Assembly: GCA_014379305.1 (NCBI GenBank)
Contig: JACMMB010000352.1
Location: forward strand, 1 to 23,037
DNA: 23,037 bases
Origin: Akkermansiaceae bacterium
GTDB taxonomy: Bacteria; Verrucomicrobiota; Verrucomicrobiia; Verrucomicrobiales; Akkermansiaceae
Reading direction: 5' to 3'
The notes beneath the pieces are model-generated. The model was given only the letters and a program-made list of their open reading frames with translations, ran no database searches and was not told the origin of the DNA. Position numbers and translations under genes: made by a program. Of the stretch, positions 7,717-14,704 are shown in pieces; position 1 is the stretch's first letter, and each line of letters opens with the position of its first letter.

Positions 7717-8921
7717 CCCTAGCAATTGTCGGTGGAACATACTTGGAGTTCTGTCAATTCCCGGAATGGAATGAAATTTATGGTTCTGGTCTCCGTGCTG
7801 CTGTTCTGGCTAGAGCGCTGGGTTCTGAAGTGATTTTTCACACAATAGTGGGTGAAATGCATTTGTCGCCACTCAAGGCCAGGGCCGCGAATTCAGGGTT
7901 CACGCTTGGGAGTGTAGTCACAAGCCCGAAAACCATCGCATTTTCCTACACCCACGGTTTTTCAACCCCAGATATTTTCCCTCCGAGCGAGATTTTTGAG
8001 GGATGGGGGCTTCAACAATTGAAGGTGGAGTCTGACGTTGTTCTTCGATTCGGCCTTATTGAGGGAGATGCTCAAGTTCGGGGAAAGTGGGTGGTTTATG
8101 ATCCTCAAGATCCTCTTGATGCGCAGTTGTTTTCGAAGAATGGGTCAAAGGCCGAACATCTCGCAGTTATTTGCAACTTGGACGAAGGTCGAAAAATGAC
8201 AGGCAAACACACCGTCTCGGAAATAATTCACGAGCTGATGTCGGTGGAGGGTGCCGAAGCAATTGTCCTCAAAATGGGCAGTCGAGGAGCATTTGTTTAT
8301 TCGGGAGGTGCAAAAATCCACATTTCGGCATACGAAACCACAGCGGTTTGGCCACTTGGTTCTGGAGATGTTTTTGGTGCGGCATTTGCACATTATTGGG
8401 GGATTGAAAAGCGCAGTCCGGAGGAAGCGGCAGAACTAGCATCTAAAACGACCGCGCACTATTGTGAGACGAAAATACTTGAGGGAATCACCATCGATCC
8501 CTGTGACTTTAACAAAGTGGCAGCCAAGTCGCTGGAAAAAGGAAAGGTAGTCTACCTGGCAGGACCATTCTTTTCAATGTCACAGATTTGGTTGATCAAC
8601 GAAGCAAGGGCTGCTCTGAGATCTCAGGGATTCACTGTGTTTTCACCGATGCATGATGTGGGTCGTGGGCCAGCTTCTGAAATTTATGAGGCTGACATTG
8701 ACGGAATAAGGTCTGCCGACGTTATTTACGCATGCGTGGACGGTTTGGATACTGGAACCATTTATGAAATTGGGTTTGCAAAGGCATTGGGTAAACCAGT
8801 CGTAGTTTTTGTTCAAAATGAAAAAGAAGAGGACTTGAAGATGTTGAAAGGAGGCGGATGTGAAGTTGAGATCGATTTTGTGACATCTATCTACAGAACC
8901 TCATGGATTGCTGCGAAATGA
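7713..8921 (+). CDS. PfkB-type sugar/nucleoside kinase fused to nucleoside 2-deoxyribosyltransferase
   Basis: Two domains are visible in 402 residues. Residues 1 to about 262 resemble the PfkB/ribokinase fold: Gly-rich start (IVGGTYLEF), late VLKMGSRGAFVY strand and the anion-hole/catalytic motif GSGDVFGAAFAHYW with Asp219. Residues about 277-402 are a nucleoside 2-deoxyribosyltransferase: YLAGPFF (281-287), SPMHDVGRG (311-319) and DTGTIYEIGFAKALGKPVVV, with Glu352 at the nucleophile position. The family swaps or hydrolyses the base of 2'-deoxynucleosides; PfkB proteins phosphorylate sugars or nucleosides. The fusion could free a base and trap the sugar as a phosphate, or process a deoxynucleotide marker. 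It overlaps both neighbours by ATGA, so the stoichiometry is tightly linked. The kinase half is divergent and may be only a binding module. Confidence 0.85.
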   Translation: MTLAIVGGTYLEFCQFPEWNEIYGSGLRAAVLARALGSEVIFHTIVGEMHLSPLKARAANSGFTLGSVVTSPKTIAFSYTHGFSTPDIFPPSEIFEGWGLQQLKVESDVVLRFGLIEGDAQVRGKWVVYDPQDPLDAQLFSKNGSKAEHLAVICNLDEGRKMTGKHTVSEIIHELMSVEGAEAIVLKMGSRGAFVYSGGAKIHISAYETTAVWPLGSGDVFGAAFAHYWGIEKRSPEEAAELASKTTAHYCETKILEGITIDPCDFNKVAAKSLEKGKVVYLAGPFFSMSQIWLINEARAALRSQGFTVFSPMHDVGRGPASEIYEADIDGIRSADVIYACVDGLDTGTIYEIGFAKALGKPVVVFVQNEKEEDLKMLKGGGCEVEIDFVTSIYRTSWIAAK

Positions 8922-9514
8922 AAAAGCGAACGGCCATTCTTCTTTCGGGTGGGATCGACTCAGCAGCGATTGCTTACTGGAAGAGACCTGAAGTCGCCAT
9001 ATCCATTGACTACGGCCAACGGCCTGCCCTAGGCGAACTACGTGCGGCGTCTGAAATTGCACGGGCTCTGGATATGCATCATGAGATCATTTCTATAAAT
9101 TGCAGTGCGTTGGGTTCAGGGGATCTCGCCGGGACTGCCCCAGCAGAAGGCGCGCCGGAATCAGAATGGTGGCCTTATCGAAATCAATTACTAGTGACTC
9201 TCGCGGTAGGCCGGGCATATACGCTGAAAATTGGACGACTTTTAGTCGGATCCGTGCGCTCAGATTCTTTCCACGTAGATGGGACCTTCGCTTTTTATGA
9301 TATTCTAAATCAACTGGTGGCTATTCAAGAGGGCGGAATTCAAATCGAAGCCCCTGCGCTTGATTTTGACAGTTGCGAACTAATCTCAAAAAGTAAAATT
9401 CCCCTCGAACTACTTGGGTGGACCCACTCCTGCCACAAAGCCAATTATGCCTGCGGGGCCTGTCGAGGTTGCTACAAGCACATATCTACTCTGCGATCAA
9501 TTGAATCCGAATAA
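8918..9514 (+). CDS. QueC-like PP-loop ATPase (7-cyano-7-deazaguanine synthase family)
   Basis: This protein has 198 residues from the ATG at 8918. An ATG at 8903 is possible, but MKKRTAILLSGG is the normal QueC start and overlaps the previous stop as ATGA. The PP-loop is SGGIDS (10-15). The central WWPYRNQLLVTLA corresponds to the RN-containing helix of QueC. The C-terminal zinc site is present as Cys172, Cys179, Cys182 and Cys185 (CHKANYACGACRGC). QueC turns a carboxylate (CDG) into a nitrile through adenylation and amide steps. No queD, queE or tgt gene is here, so it is not a queuosine operon. QueC-like proteins serve in the Qat and type IV CBASS defence systems. The usual YPDC motif is replaced by HVDG, which points to a changed substrate (inference). 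Confidence 0.87.
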   Translation: MKKRTAILLSGGIDSAAIAYWKRPEVAISIDYGQRPALGELRAASEIARALDMHHEIISINCSALGSGDLAGTAPAEGAPESEWWPYRNQLLVTLAVGRAYTLKIGRLLVGSVRSDSFHVDGTFAFYDILNQLVAIQEGGIQIEAPALDFDSCELISKSKIPLELLGWTHSCHKANYACGACRGCYKHISTLRSIESE

Positions 9515-9521
9515 AAAGTTG

Positions 9522-10193
9522 ATGGGTGAACCAAAGCCAAGAGAATGCCCTTCGAATCCGATCGGGGTCAATAACTTAGATAGTAAAATATTAACCCTAC
9601 TGGACATTCCGATCGAGCGGAAATCTGCCAACGTTTTCGAAGTCCTTGTTACTCGGCAAACAAGGAGAGAATTTTGCAAACTGGAAGTTGGTGTTTTGGC
9701 TGAGTTTTTGTGGTATACAGCGAAAACGGCAAGAATTCAACGGAGGATTCCGCCTCCAGATTGGGAGCATAGGCCATTTCCCTCCGCAGGCGGATGTCAC
9801 GCGACGCAGATCCTGGTGATTTCTCCAAGTCACGGTGCAGATTATTGTGGCTTCTACGATCACTGTGCACACGGACTTCGGCCTATTGAGGTAGAAGATG
9901 TTTTAGCGACAGTGCGCGATCAAATCTCTGAAGTTCTCCCCATTCAAGATGGGACGTTGATATTTCTTGCCGCAGATCCATCACGGATTTCTGGCTATTA
10001 CACAAATTGGGAGAGCCTGGTATGGCGAGATGCAGGTGTATTGATAGGAGGTTTTAGCGTAGTGGCGGAGGCCCTTGATTTAAATTTTTGTCCTTTGGGA
10101 GTATCAGGAAGCGAACAAATAGGATTGATGCTTGAGGGCACCACCTATTTGGGTGTAGGGGTCTGCATCCTAGGTGGTAGAAGGTCAACTTAG
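9522..10193 (+). CDS. SagB-type/nitroreductase-fold FMN dehydrogenase
   Basis: The start at 9522, 7 bases after the QueC-like stop, gives 223 residues; the frame is open further upstream inside the QueC gene, but that part is unconserved. SagB/nitroreductase marks are RQTRREF (45-51, FMN-phosphate Arg pattern), PSAGGCHATQILVIS (87-101, compare PSAGGLHP of SagB) and WRDAGVLIGGFSVVAEALDLNFCPLG (168-193). SagB proteins oxidise azoline rings in thiazole/oxazole peptides; relatives carry out other FMN-dependent oxidations. No YcaO or lanthipeptide gene is present, so it is not an ordinary peptide cluster. As the last gene of the operon it may oxidise the product of the QueC-like enzyme or a small-protein adduct (inference). 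The substrate is unknown. Confidence 0.8.
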   Translation: MGEPKPRECPSNPIGVNNLDSKILTLLDIPIERKSANVFEVLVTRQTRREFCKLEVGVLAEFLWYTAKTARIQRRIPPPDWEHRPFPSAGGCHATQILVISPSHGADYCGFYDHCAHGLRPIEVEDVLATVRDQISEVLPIQDGTLIFLAADPSRISGYYTNWESLVWRDAGVLIGGFSVVAEALDLNFCPLGVSGSEQIGLMLEGTTYLGVGVCILGGRRST

Positions 10194-10495
10194 GTCCTCA
10201 TTTTGTCTTTCATTTTCGTCGGCGTGCGGAGAACTTTAAACTGGAAGCACCGAAAGCGTTTGAAATTTGTATCCGGGGAATTAATTTCCCTATTAAGATG
10301 CGCGTATCCCAACCTGGTCCTCAAGGGAGGTTCGGGTCGCCTTATGCCCCTCGCGTCCGCGGCATTCTGTGTTTGAGCAGTCGAATTCAACCACACAGCA
10401 TCGCTCCGAGGCCCTTCGGGAAATCCACCGTCGCGGACGGCTTCTCGGGAAGCCATCGGCCTTGCTTTAAGTAGCGAATTACCGACAATAGCTGT
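10194..10495. other. Intergenic region of 302 bases with possible structured leader
   Basis: No gene is supported. Bases 10354-10363 and 10430-10439 can form a 10-pair helix (core CGTCCGCG / CGCGGACG, one G-U). It encloses a second hairpin, GTGTTTGA (10369-10376) with TCAA..ACAC (10387-10396, two-base bulge). It ends 57 bases before the dGTPase start, so it may be its leader or a small RNA, or chance in GC-rich DNA. An AT-rich near-palindrome (GGGGAATTAATTTCCC) lies near 10275. Confidence 0.25.
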
Positions 10496-11911
10496 ATGGA
10501 CTGGCCTCGTCTACTTTCCCCAAAGCGGTTTCCTGATACCTCAAGCCAAATTTACATCCGCGCACGGCCACCTTGGCAACAGGATTACGATCGCCTTGTC
10601 TTCTGCTCCGCCTTCCGCAGACTCCAGGATAAAACTCAAGTCCACCCGCTAAGCGGAAGCGACTACGTCAGAACTCGGCTCACGCATAGCCTTGAAGTAT
10701 CGTCTGTGGCACGATCTTTAGGCACGCTAGCGGGAAATCATATTCTCGAAAAGCATGGAAGGAAGAAATACCAGCAAAGCACTCTCCGTGCGTCTTTAAC
10801 CCCCCTAGATGTTGGGATGATTTCGAGCGCGGCTGCACTCGCACACGATATCGGGAATCCCCCATTCGGGCATTCAGGAGAGGACGCGATTCGCTACTGG
10901 TTTGCAACCTCGGCGGTCGCGGCAAAGGTGAAGCTTAATCTCACGGATTCGCAAATTCTTGATTTCGAAAGCTGGGAAGGAAACGCAGAAGGCTTCCGGC
11001 TCCTCTCCCGGCTGCAGATGAGCCGGGATCAGTGGGGCATGCGCTTGACTGCTGCGACCTTGGGGTCCTTCATGAAATACCCGATTTCGTCTAAAGCATT
11101 TGTGGCAGATCGTTCGTTAGCGGACGAGAGTAATTTAAAACAGGAAATTGCTAGAAAGAAGCCTGGAATATTTAGACACGACCTTGAGCTTTGGCGAGAG
11201 GTAGCATCTGAACTCGGCTTGCCAGAGCACAAATCGGGCGAAATGTGGCCTAGGCACCCAATCGCATTTCTTACCGAAGCTGCCGACGACATCTGCTATC
11301 GAATTGTCGATTTAGAGGATGGCTTCCGCCTTGGGCGGGTAACGTTTGCAGAGTTTAGGGATCGAATTCTCCCACTCTTCGATAAGGGAAAGCGAAGCAA
11401 GGTCGTCACTCGGCTCAGAGAGCAGCATGACGAACCCAACAAAGCATCGTATCTGCGGGCTATGGCTATCGGCGAACTGATCAGGCAGGTCGATGAGGCG
11501 TTCAGGGCCAATGAGGAAGCTCTGCTAAATGGGACAATGAAGACTTCACTATTGAAAGAGACCATTGCCTTCTCCCAACTAGACAAAATCAGCGACTTCA
11601 CAAGGGTTCGTGTCTACTCCGCGCCCAATGTCCTTCAGATCGAAGCTGCAGGGTTTGAGATTATTTCTGGATTGCTTGATCTTTTCGTTGGAACTTTGGA
11701 GGCCCTTTCAAGCGACGAAAGCCTCCATTCATCTCTGCAGGCGAAGAAGCTGGCTCAATTAATGCCACGGGAATGCTTTGGGCCCAAGGGTAGACCTACA
11801 AAAGTCCCATATGTCAGACTATTGGACGCGGTGGATTTTGTTGCAGGAATGACAGACACGTTTGCGCTCGATCTGTTTCGAAAGATCCGCGGCGTAACTA
11901 TTCCTCGTTAA
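10496..11911 (+). CDS. dGTPase-like HD-domain dNTP triphosphohydrolase
   Basis: This 471-residue protein of the Dgt family hydrolyses dNTPs to deoxynucleosides and triphosphate. The N-terminal DYDRLVFCSAFRRLQDKTQVHPL and SDYVRTRLTHSLEVSSVARSL (His64) lead into AAALAHDIGNPPFGHSGEDAI, which carries the His117-Asp118 metal pair. EAADDICYRIVDLEDGF supplies the later Asp. Length and C-terminal region are normal for the family, so it looks intact. dGTPases can be housekeeping enzymes, but family members stop phages by emptying the dNTP pool. The next gene starts 5 bases downstream and a third follows at once, forming a three-gene unit. The deoxyguanosine it would release is a possible substrate for the deoxyribosyltransferase domain encoded upstream (speculative link). 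Confidence 0.9.
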   Translation: MDWPRLLSPKRFPDTSSQIYIRARPPWQQDYDRLVFCSAFRRLQDKTQVHPLSGSDYVRTRLTHSLEVSSVARSLGTLAGNHILEKHGRKKYQQSTLRASLTPLDVGMISSAAALAHDIGNPPFGHSGEDAIRYWFATSAVAAKVKLNLTDSQILDFESWEGNAEGFRLLSRLQMSRDQWGMRLTAATLGSFMKYPISSKAFVADRSLADESNLKQEIARKKPGIFRHDLELWREVASELGLPEHKSGEMWPRHPIAFLTEAADDICYRIVDLEDGFRLGRVTFAEFRDRILPLFDKGKRSKVVTRLREQHDEPNKASYLRAMAIGELIRQVDEAFRANEEALLNGTMKTSLLKETIAFSQLDKISDFTRVRVYSAPNVLQIEAAGFEIISGLLDLFVGTLEALSSDESLHSSLQAKKLAQLMPRECFGPKGRPTKVPYVRLLDAVDFVAGMTDTFALDLFRKIRGVTIPR

Positions 11912-11916
11912 TTCCC

Positions 11917-12339
11917 ATGTTAGTATTTTCCGAAGCATTAACCATCGCGCACGGGTGGCATTTGGGCTACACTGGGCAACCTCTGATCCCTGAGGAAATA
12001 GAGGCGTGGAATTACGGGCCGGTAATTGAATCCCTCTACCGAGATCTAAAGGGTTTCGGTAGTGGCGAAATCACCCAACCTCTATTCGAGCTGGAGTTTC
12101 TTGACCACAATTTTTCAGCTGTTACGCCCAACGTGCAAGAGCCATACCTGCGGACGTTTCTCCGTAACGTGGTGGGAGTTTATGGCCCGCTGACCGCAAT
12201 CCAGTTGTCAAATATGACCAATATGCCAGGAACCCCCTGGCAGCTACTCAAGGAGGCATTCCCGGATCAAAGAGGATTAACAATCCCAAACGAACTGATT
12301 CGAGAGCATTTCGCGGCACAACTCCCGAAGCCTGCGTGA
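11917..12339 (+). CDS. Panacea-domain (SocA/DUF4065-like) protein
   Basis: This protein has 140 residues. LTIAHGWHLGYTGQPLIPEEIEAWNYGPVIESLYRDLKGFGSG is the Panacea hallmark: the helix ending in AHGW, then PL..E.IEAW.YGPV...LY. Panacea proteins act as antitoxins or as adaptors that hand a partner to a protease. The first helix (usually LKLQKLLYF) is short here: the protein starts at MLVFSEAL, so the N-terminus may begin at an unusual codon upstream or be trimmed. The frame is open upstream inside the dGTPase gene. It begins 5 bases after the dGTPase stop and ends 1 base before the next start. It may control the dGTPase or the following small protein. Confidence 0.8.
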   Translation: MLVFSEALTIAHGWHLGYTGQPLIPEEIEAWNYGPVIESLYRDLKGFGSGEITQPLFELEFLDHNFSAVTPNVQEPYLRTFLRNVVGVYGPLTAIQLSNMTNMPGTPWQLLKEAFPDQRGLTIPNELIREHFAAQLPKPA

Positions 12340-12340
12340 T

Positions 12341-12631
12341 ATGAGTCTTGGGTTAATTCCTCCTGTCTCAAAACCTCTTTCAGATGTTCCAACCGAACAG
12401 ACTAAAAAGGAGATGGCGGATTACACCTTGGCTCAGCGCAATATTCACCTTTACGAGAGGACAATTGCAGACTTGATGAAATCGCGTGATGATTTCAAAT
12501 CAAGAGTAATCTCTCTAGAGGGGAGGATGGATGCTGATCTACCTTTCGCAATCAAGCTTGAGGAATTGAAGGGCAGGCACAGCGAGTCCGTTACACAACA
12601 TTGCGTTACCACCTTGATGGGAGGGGCTTGA
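12341..12631 (+). CDS. Small helical (coiled-coil) protein after Panacea gene
   Basis: This is a 96-residue protein of no family I can name with certainty. After a Pro-rich start it has a long charged helix (about 18-80: QTKKEMADYTLAQRNIHLYE, then RDDFKSRVISLEGRM) and an odd short end, TTLMGGA. The TGATATG spacing with the Panacea stop shows coupling. Panacea toxin-antitoxin pairs often have a small second partner, so this is a candidate toxin, but toxins of this type usually have a membrane helix and none is seen. The Gly-rich end could be the start of a lost membrane segment (inference). Its end is 30 bases from the convergent DUF2779 gene. Confidence 0.55.
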   Translation: MSLGLIPPVSKPLSDVPTEQTKKEMADYTLAQRNIHLYERTIADLMKSRDDFKSRVISLEGRMDADLPFAIKLEELKGRHSESVTQHCVTTLMGGA

Positions 12632-12641
12632 CAGTTCCAAG

Positions 12642-12665
12642 ATGACGGGCCAGGTGGAGCGTCAT
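12642..12665. terminator. Possible bidirectional stem-loop between convergent genes
   Basis: ATGACG (12642-12647) and CGTCAT (12660-12665) form a 6-pair stem with a 12-base loop between the small helical gene and the end of the DUF2779 gene, whose stop codon it overlaps. There is no T run, so a terminator role is only suggested by position. Confidence 0.2.
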
Positions 12666-14470
12666 GCTGAGCCACTCCAGTGCAGCCAGATAATCACCAT
12701 CGCGGCAGTGTCGAGTTCGCAGTAGTTCAGCAATAAGCGGCGGCTCGCGGCGAAGAATTCGAGGTCCGTGCGTCTGGGGCCATACATCATCTCCTGATAC
12801 GTCCTCATGGCTCCCGTCCCTTCGGCCACAGCAGCCAAGGTGCCGTCAAATTCGTCGTCGCCGAACGGAAGGTTCGGCAGAGTCTGGTATGGATTGAGTA
12901 TCCTTCCGCCTTCCTCCCTGTAGTAGCGGGAAAATTCCGCACGATGCCTGATAAACTGGTTCTGCTGCCAGACAGCAGGGAGAACGCACTTGATAGATAG
13001 TCTGCCCAGCATCGAGGGGTGAAAGTAGAACTCCTTCGCCAGCTTCATTAGGTCGCAGATGGGACTGGCATCGGAGGCAAACGAATCGAGCCAGTTGGCG
13101 AGAGCGGGATCGTGCTCGCCATACCGATCCATCTGTCTTCTAATCTCGCGGAGAATGGTAACCTCGTGTGGGGACCAGATATATACGGTGCCTTTCGTTC
13201 CAATAGTATCGCGCAAGGCGCGAGCGAAGCTGAAGTTGGGGAAGGCATCCTCCGAATTCAGCCACTCTGAGTGCTCAATCGGTCCGCCGGGAGCGCGGAT
13301 CGTGTGGCAGCTCCATTGGAAAGCGGCTACTTCGTATGGCCTCATTCCCGCGTGGAAGGGAACCGCCACCCCGGAAGTTTCGAAATCGACGAAGTGCAGC
13401 GGATATGGCTTGGCTACCAACGTCTCCGCCAGTAAGGGATCCCGAAACTCCTTGGAGGTGCGAGTCGCTTCAAATTGCAGCCGTTGGCGGACGCCATTTG
13501 CGCCGGTAAAGTTTGAGGGGTCGATGTCTAATATGGCGGTCCGGCCTTCGGTGATCATCCTTTCTGCCACGGATCCCTTCGTGCCCAGCGTTTGGAGCTG
13601 GTAGAGATCGAGAATCAATGGCGAGGGATCCGCCAAAGCGCCCCAGCACTCGCGGAAGCCGTTTCTATCTATCGAGTCCGTGCGGTATTCGCATTTGGCA
13701 CATTTCCTCCCTATGAGGGTCGGGAGCTTCTGGGCACGAGTTCCGGCTAGGCTCCCTGCCAGAAATGAGCTTCTCTCCCTAACCTCGGGAAATAGCTCCT
13801 CCACCTCCGAAGAAACGGATACCAGTGAGACGAAAGGATTGATCCTGAGGGCTTCCACGTCGCCGACAAATCGCACCTGCGGCACCGAGCCCGGATGCCC
13901 GGAACGTGGCGTGAACTCGAATTGCTTGAAGATGGCATCCACTGTCGTGGTTTTCGACTTGTCCACGAGGCAGAGGAAGGGCTCTACGTGCGCCCCTGGA
14001 AAGAGGTTCCGAATGACATTTACCTGGAACGTCACGTCTTCCAAGTACGGGATCCATTCCGCACTTATTGCCCCACGCTTGCCCCTGAACGGTGTGGGGC
14101 CTTCCACGACCGTAGAGTCAAAACTCTTCGCCTTCACCTCGATCAGGCGAAAAGAGTTTCCTGTCTTTTCCAAAATATCCACTCGTGCGAGAAGGCCCTG
14201 CCACGTAAGAGTGGCCTCGAAAAGAACCACATTCTCTTGTGAAATTGCAGTTTGCGTTTCACGCACTGCGTCGGCAGTCGTGGCGAAGCCCATCTCCCTC
14301 CCGGAGGGGAACATCAGCTTGGCTATCGCCTCGACCATGTAGCCCCCATCTGCCAAGAACTCAAGGTAGGGGTTGTCGCTTTCCGTGCTGGGATACCTCT
14401 CCTTCCGGTAATAGAGTTTCGCCGGGCAATCGGAGGCCGCCTTGAAATCGGATTTTGTGAGATAAAGCAT
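12662..14470 (-). CDS. DUF2779 protein: Cas4/AddB-like PD-(D/E)XK nuclease plus DEDD exonuclease-like domain
   Basis: This is a 602-residue protein. The N-terminal nuclease part has Cys15 (ASDCPAKLYY), Glu85, Asp98 and Glu111-x-Lys113 (RVDILEK...LIEVKAK), the PD-(D/E)XK pattern. Cys257, Cys260 and Cys275 (CAKCEYR...GFRECW) would complete a 4Fe-4S cluster as in Cas4 and AddB. The C-terminal DUF2779 part has HFVDFETSG (Asp362, Glu364), ICDLMKL (Asp473) and YCELDTAAM (Asp587), the spacing of a DnaQ-like 3'-5' exonuclease or RNase H fold. The family is found in defence and repair contexts; its reaction is not established. It is transcribed alone, 234 bases from the MBL gene upstream, and that gap should hold its promoter. 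A role in degrading foreign DNA is inference. Confidence 0.85.
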   Translation of the reverse strand: MLYLTKSDFKAASDCPAKLYYRKERYPSTESDNPYLEFLADGGYMVEAIAKLMFPSGREMGFATTADAVRETQTAISQENVVLFEATLTWQGLLARVDILEKTGNSFRLIEVKAKSFDSTVVEGPTPFRGKRGAISAEWIPYLEDVTFQVNVIRNLFPGAHVEPFLCLVDKSKTTTVDAIFKQFEFTPRSGHPGSVPQVRFVGDVEALRINPFVSLVSVSSEVEELFPEVRERSSFLAGSLAGTRAQKLPTLIGRKCAKCEYRTDSIDRNGFRECWGALADPSPLILDLYQLQTLGTKGSVAERMITEGRTAILDIDPSNFTGANGVRQRLQFEATRTSKEFRDPLLAETLVAKPYPLHFVDFETSGVAVPFHAGMRPYEVAAFQWSCHTIRAPGGPIEHSEWLNSEDAFPNFSFARALRDTIGTKGTVYIWSPHEVTILREIRRQMDRYGEHDPALANWLDSFASDASPICDLMKLAKEFYFHPSMLGRLSIKCVLPAVWQQNQFIRHRAEFSRYYREEGGRILNPYQTLPNLPFGDDEFDGTLAAVAEGTGAMRTYQEMMYGPRRTDLEFFAASRRLLLNYCELDTAAMVIIWLHWSGSA

Positions 14471-14704
14471 TTGCTTGAACTACAAGTATCCGAAACCCCG
14501 TGAGGGCACAAACCAAATCCGTCCCGAGCTATCGAAGAGTAGCCTTACCAGAGAGCCAGGTCTGTCCACCCACCTCGACCCTATTTCAGATGGTCGCTTT
14601 GCACAGTTTGTCCGGATTCCACATGCACCTGCTCACCCACCTAAGCAACCAAGGTGCACTATTTAACAGGATGCCACGGCTTGTCATCGTGTTCTCAATC
14701 GCGT

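Noticed and set aside
8918..9514. Queuosine biosynthesis locus
   Set aside because: A QueC-like gene stands without queD, queE, folE or tgt, and its neighbours do not belong to that pathway.
6518..10193. Type IV CBASS or Qat assignment
   Set aside because: No CD-NTase, TGT-like, effector or QatA/QatD genes are visible in the window, so the operon shares parts with these systems but does not match either.
9522..10193. RiPP cluster based on the SagB-like gene and the small peptide-like gene
   Set aside because: No YcaO, radical SAM, lanthipeptide synthetase, transporter or leader-peptide recognition gene is present.
13680..14342. Plus-strand frame of 220 codons
   Set aside because: It is antisense to the DUF2779 gene with Ser/Thr/Arg-rich shadow composition and no motif.
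6028..14622. Shared CGGATTCCAC near the yifB break and near 14613, as possible attachment repeats
   Set aside because: Only 10 bases match, flanks differ, and no integrase is present; chance is a good explanation.
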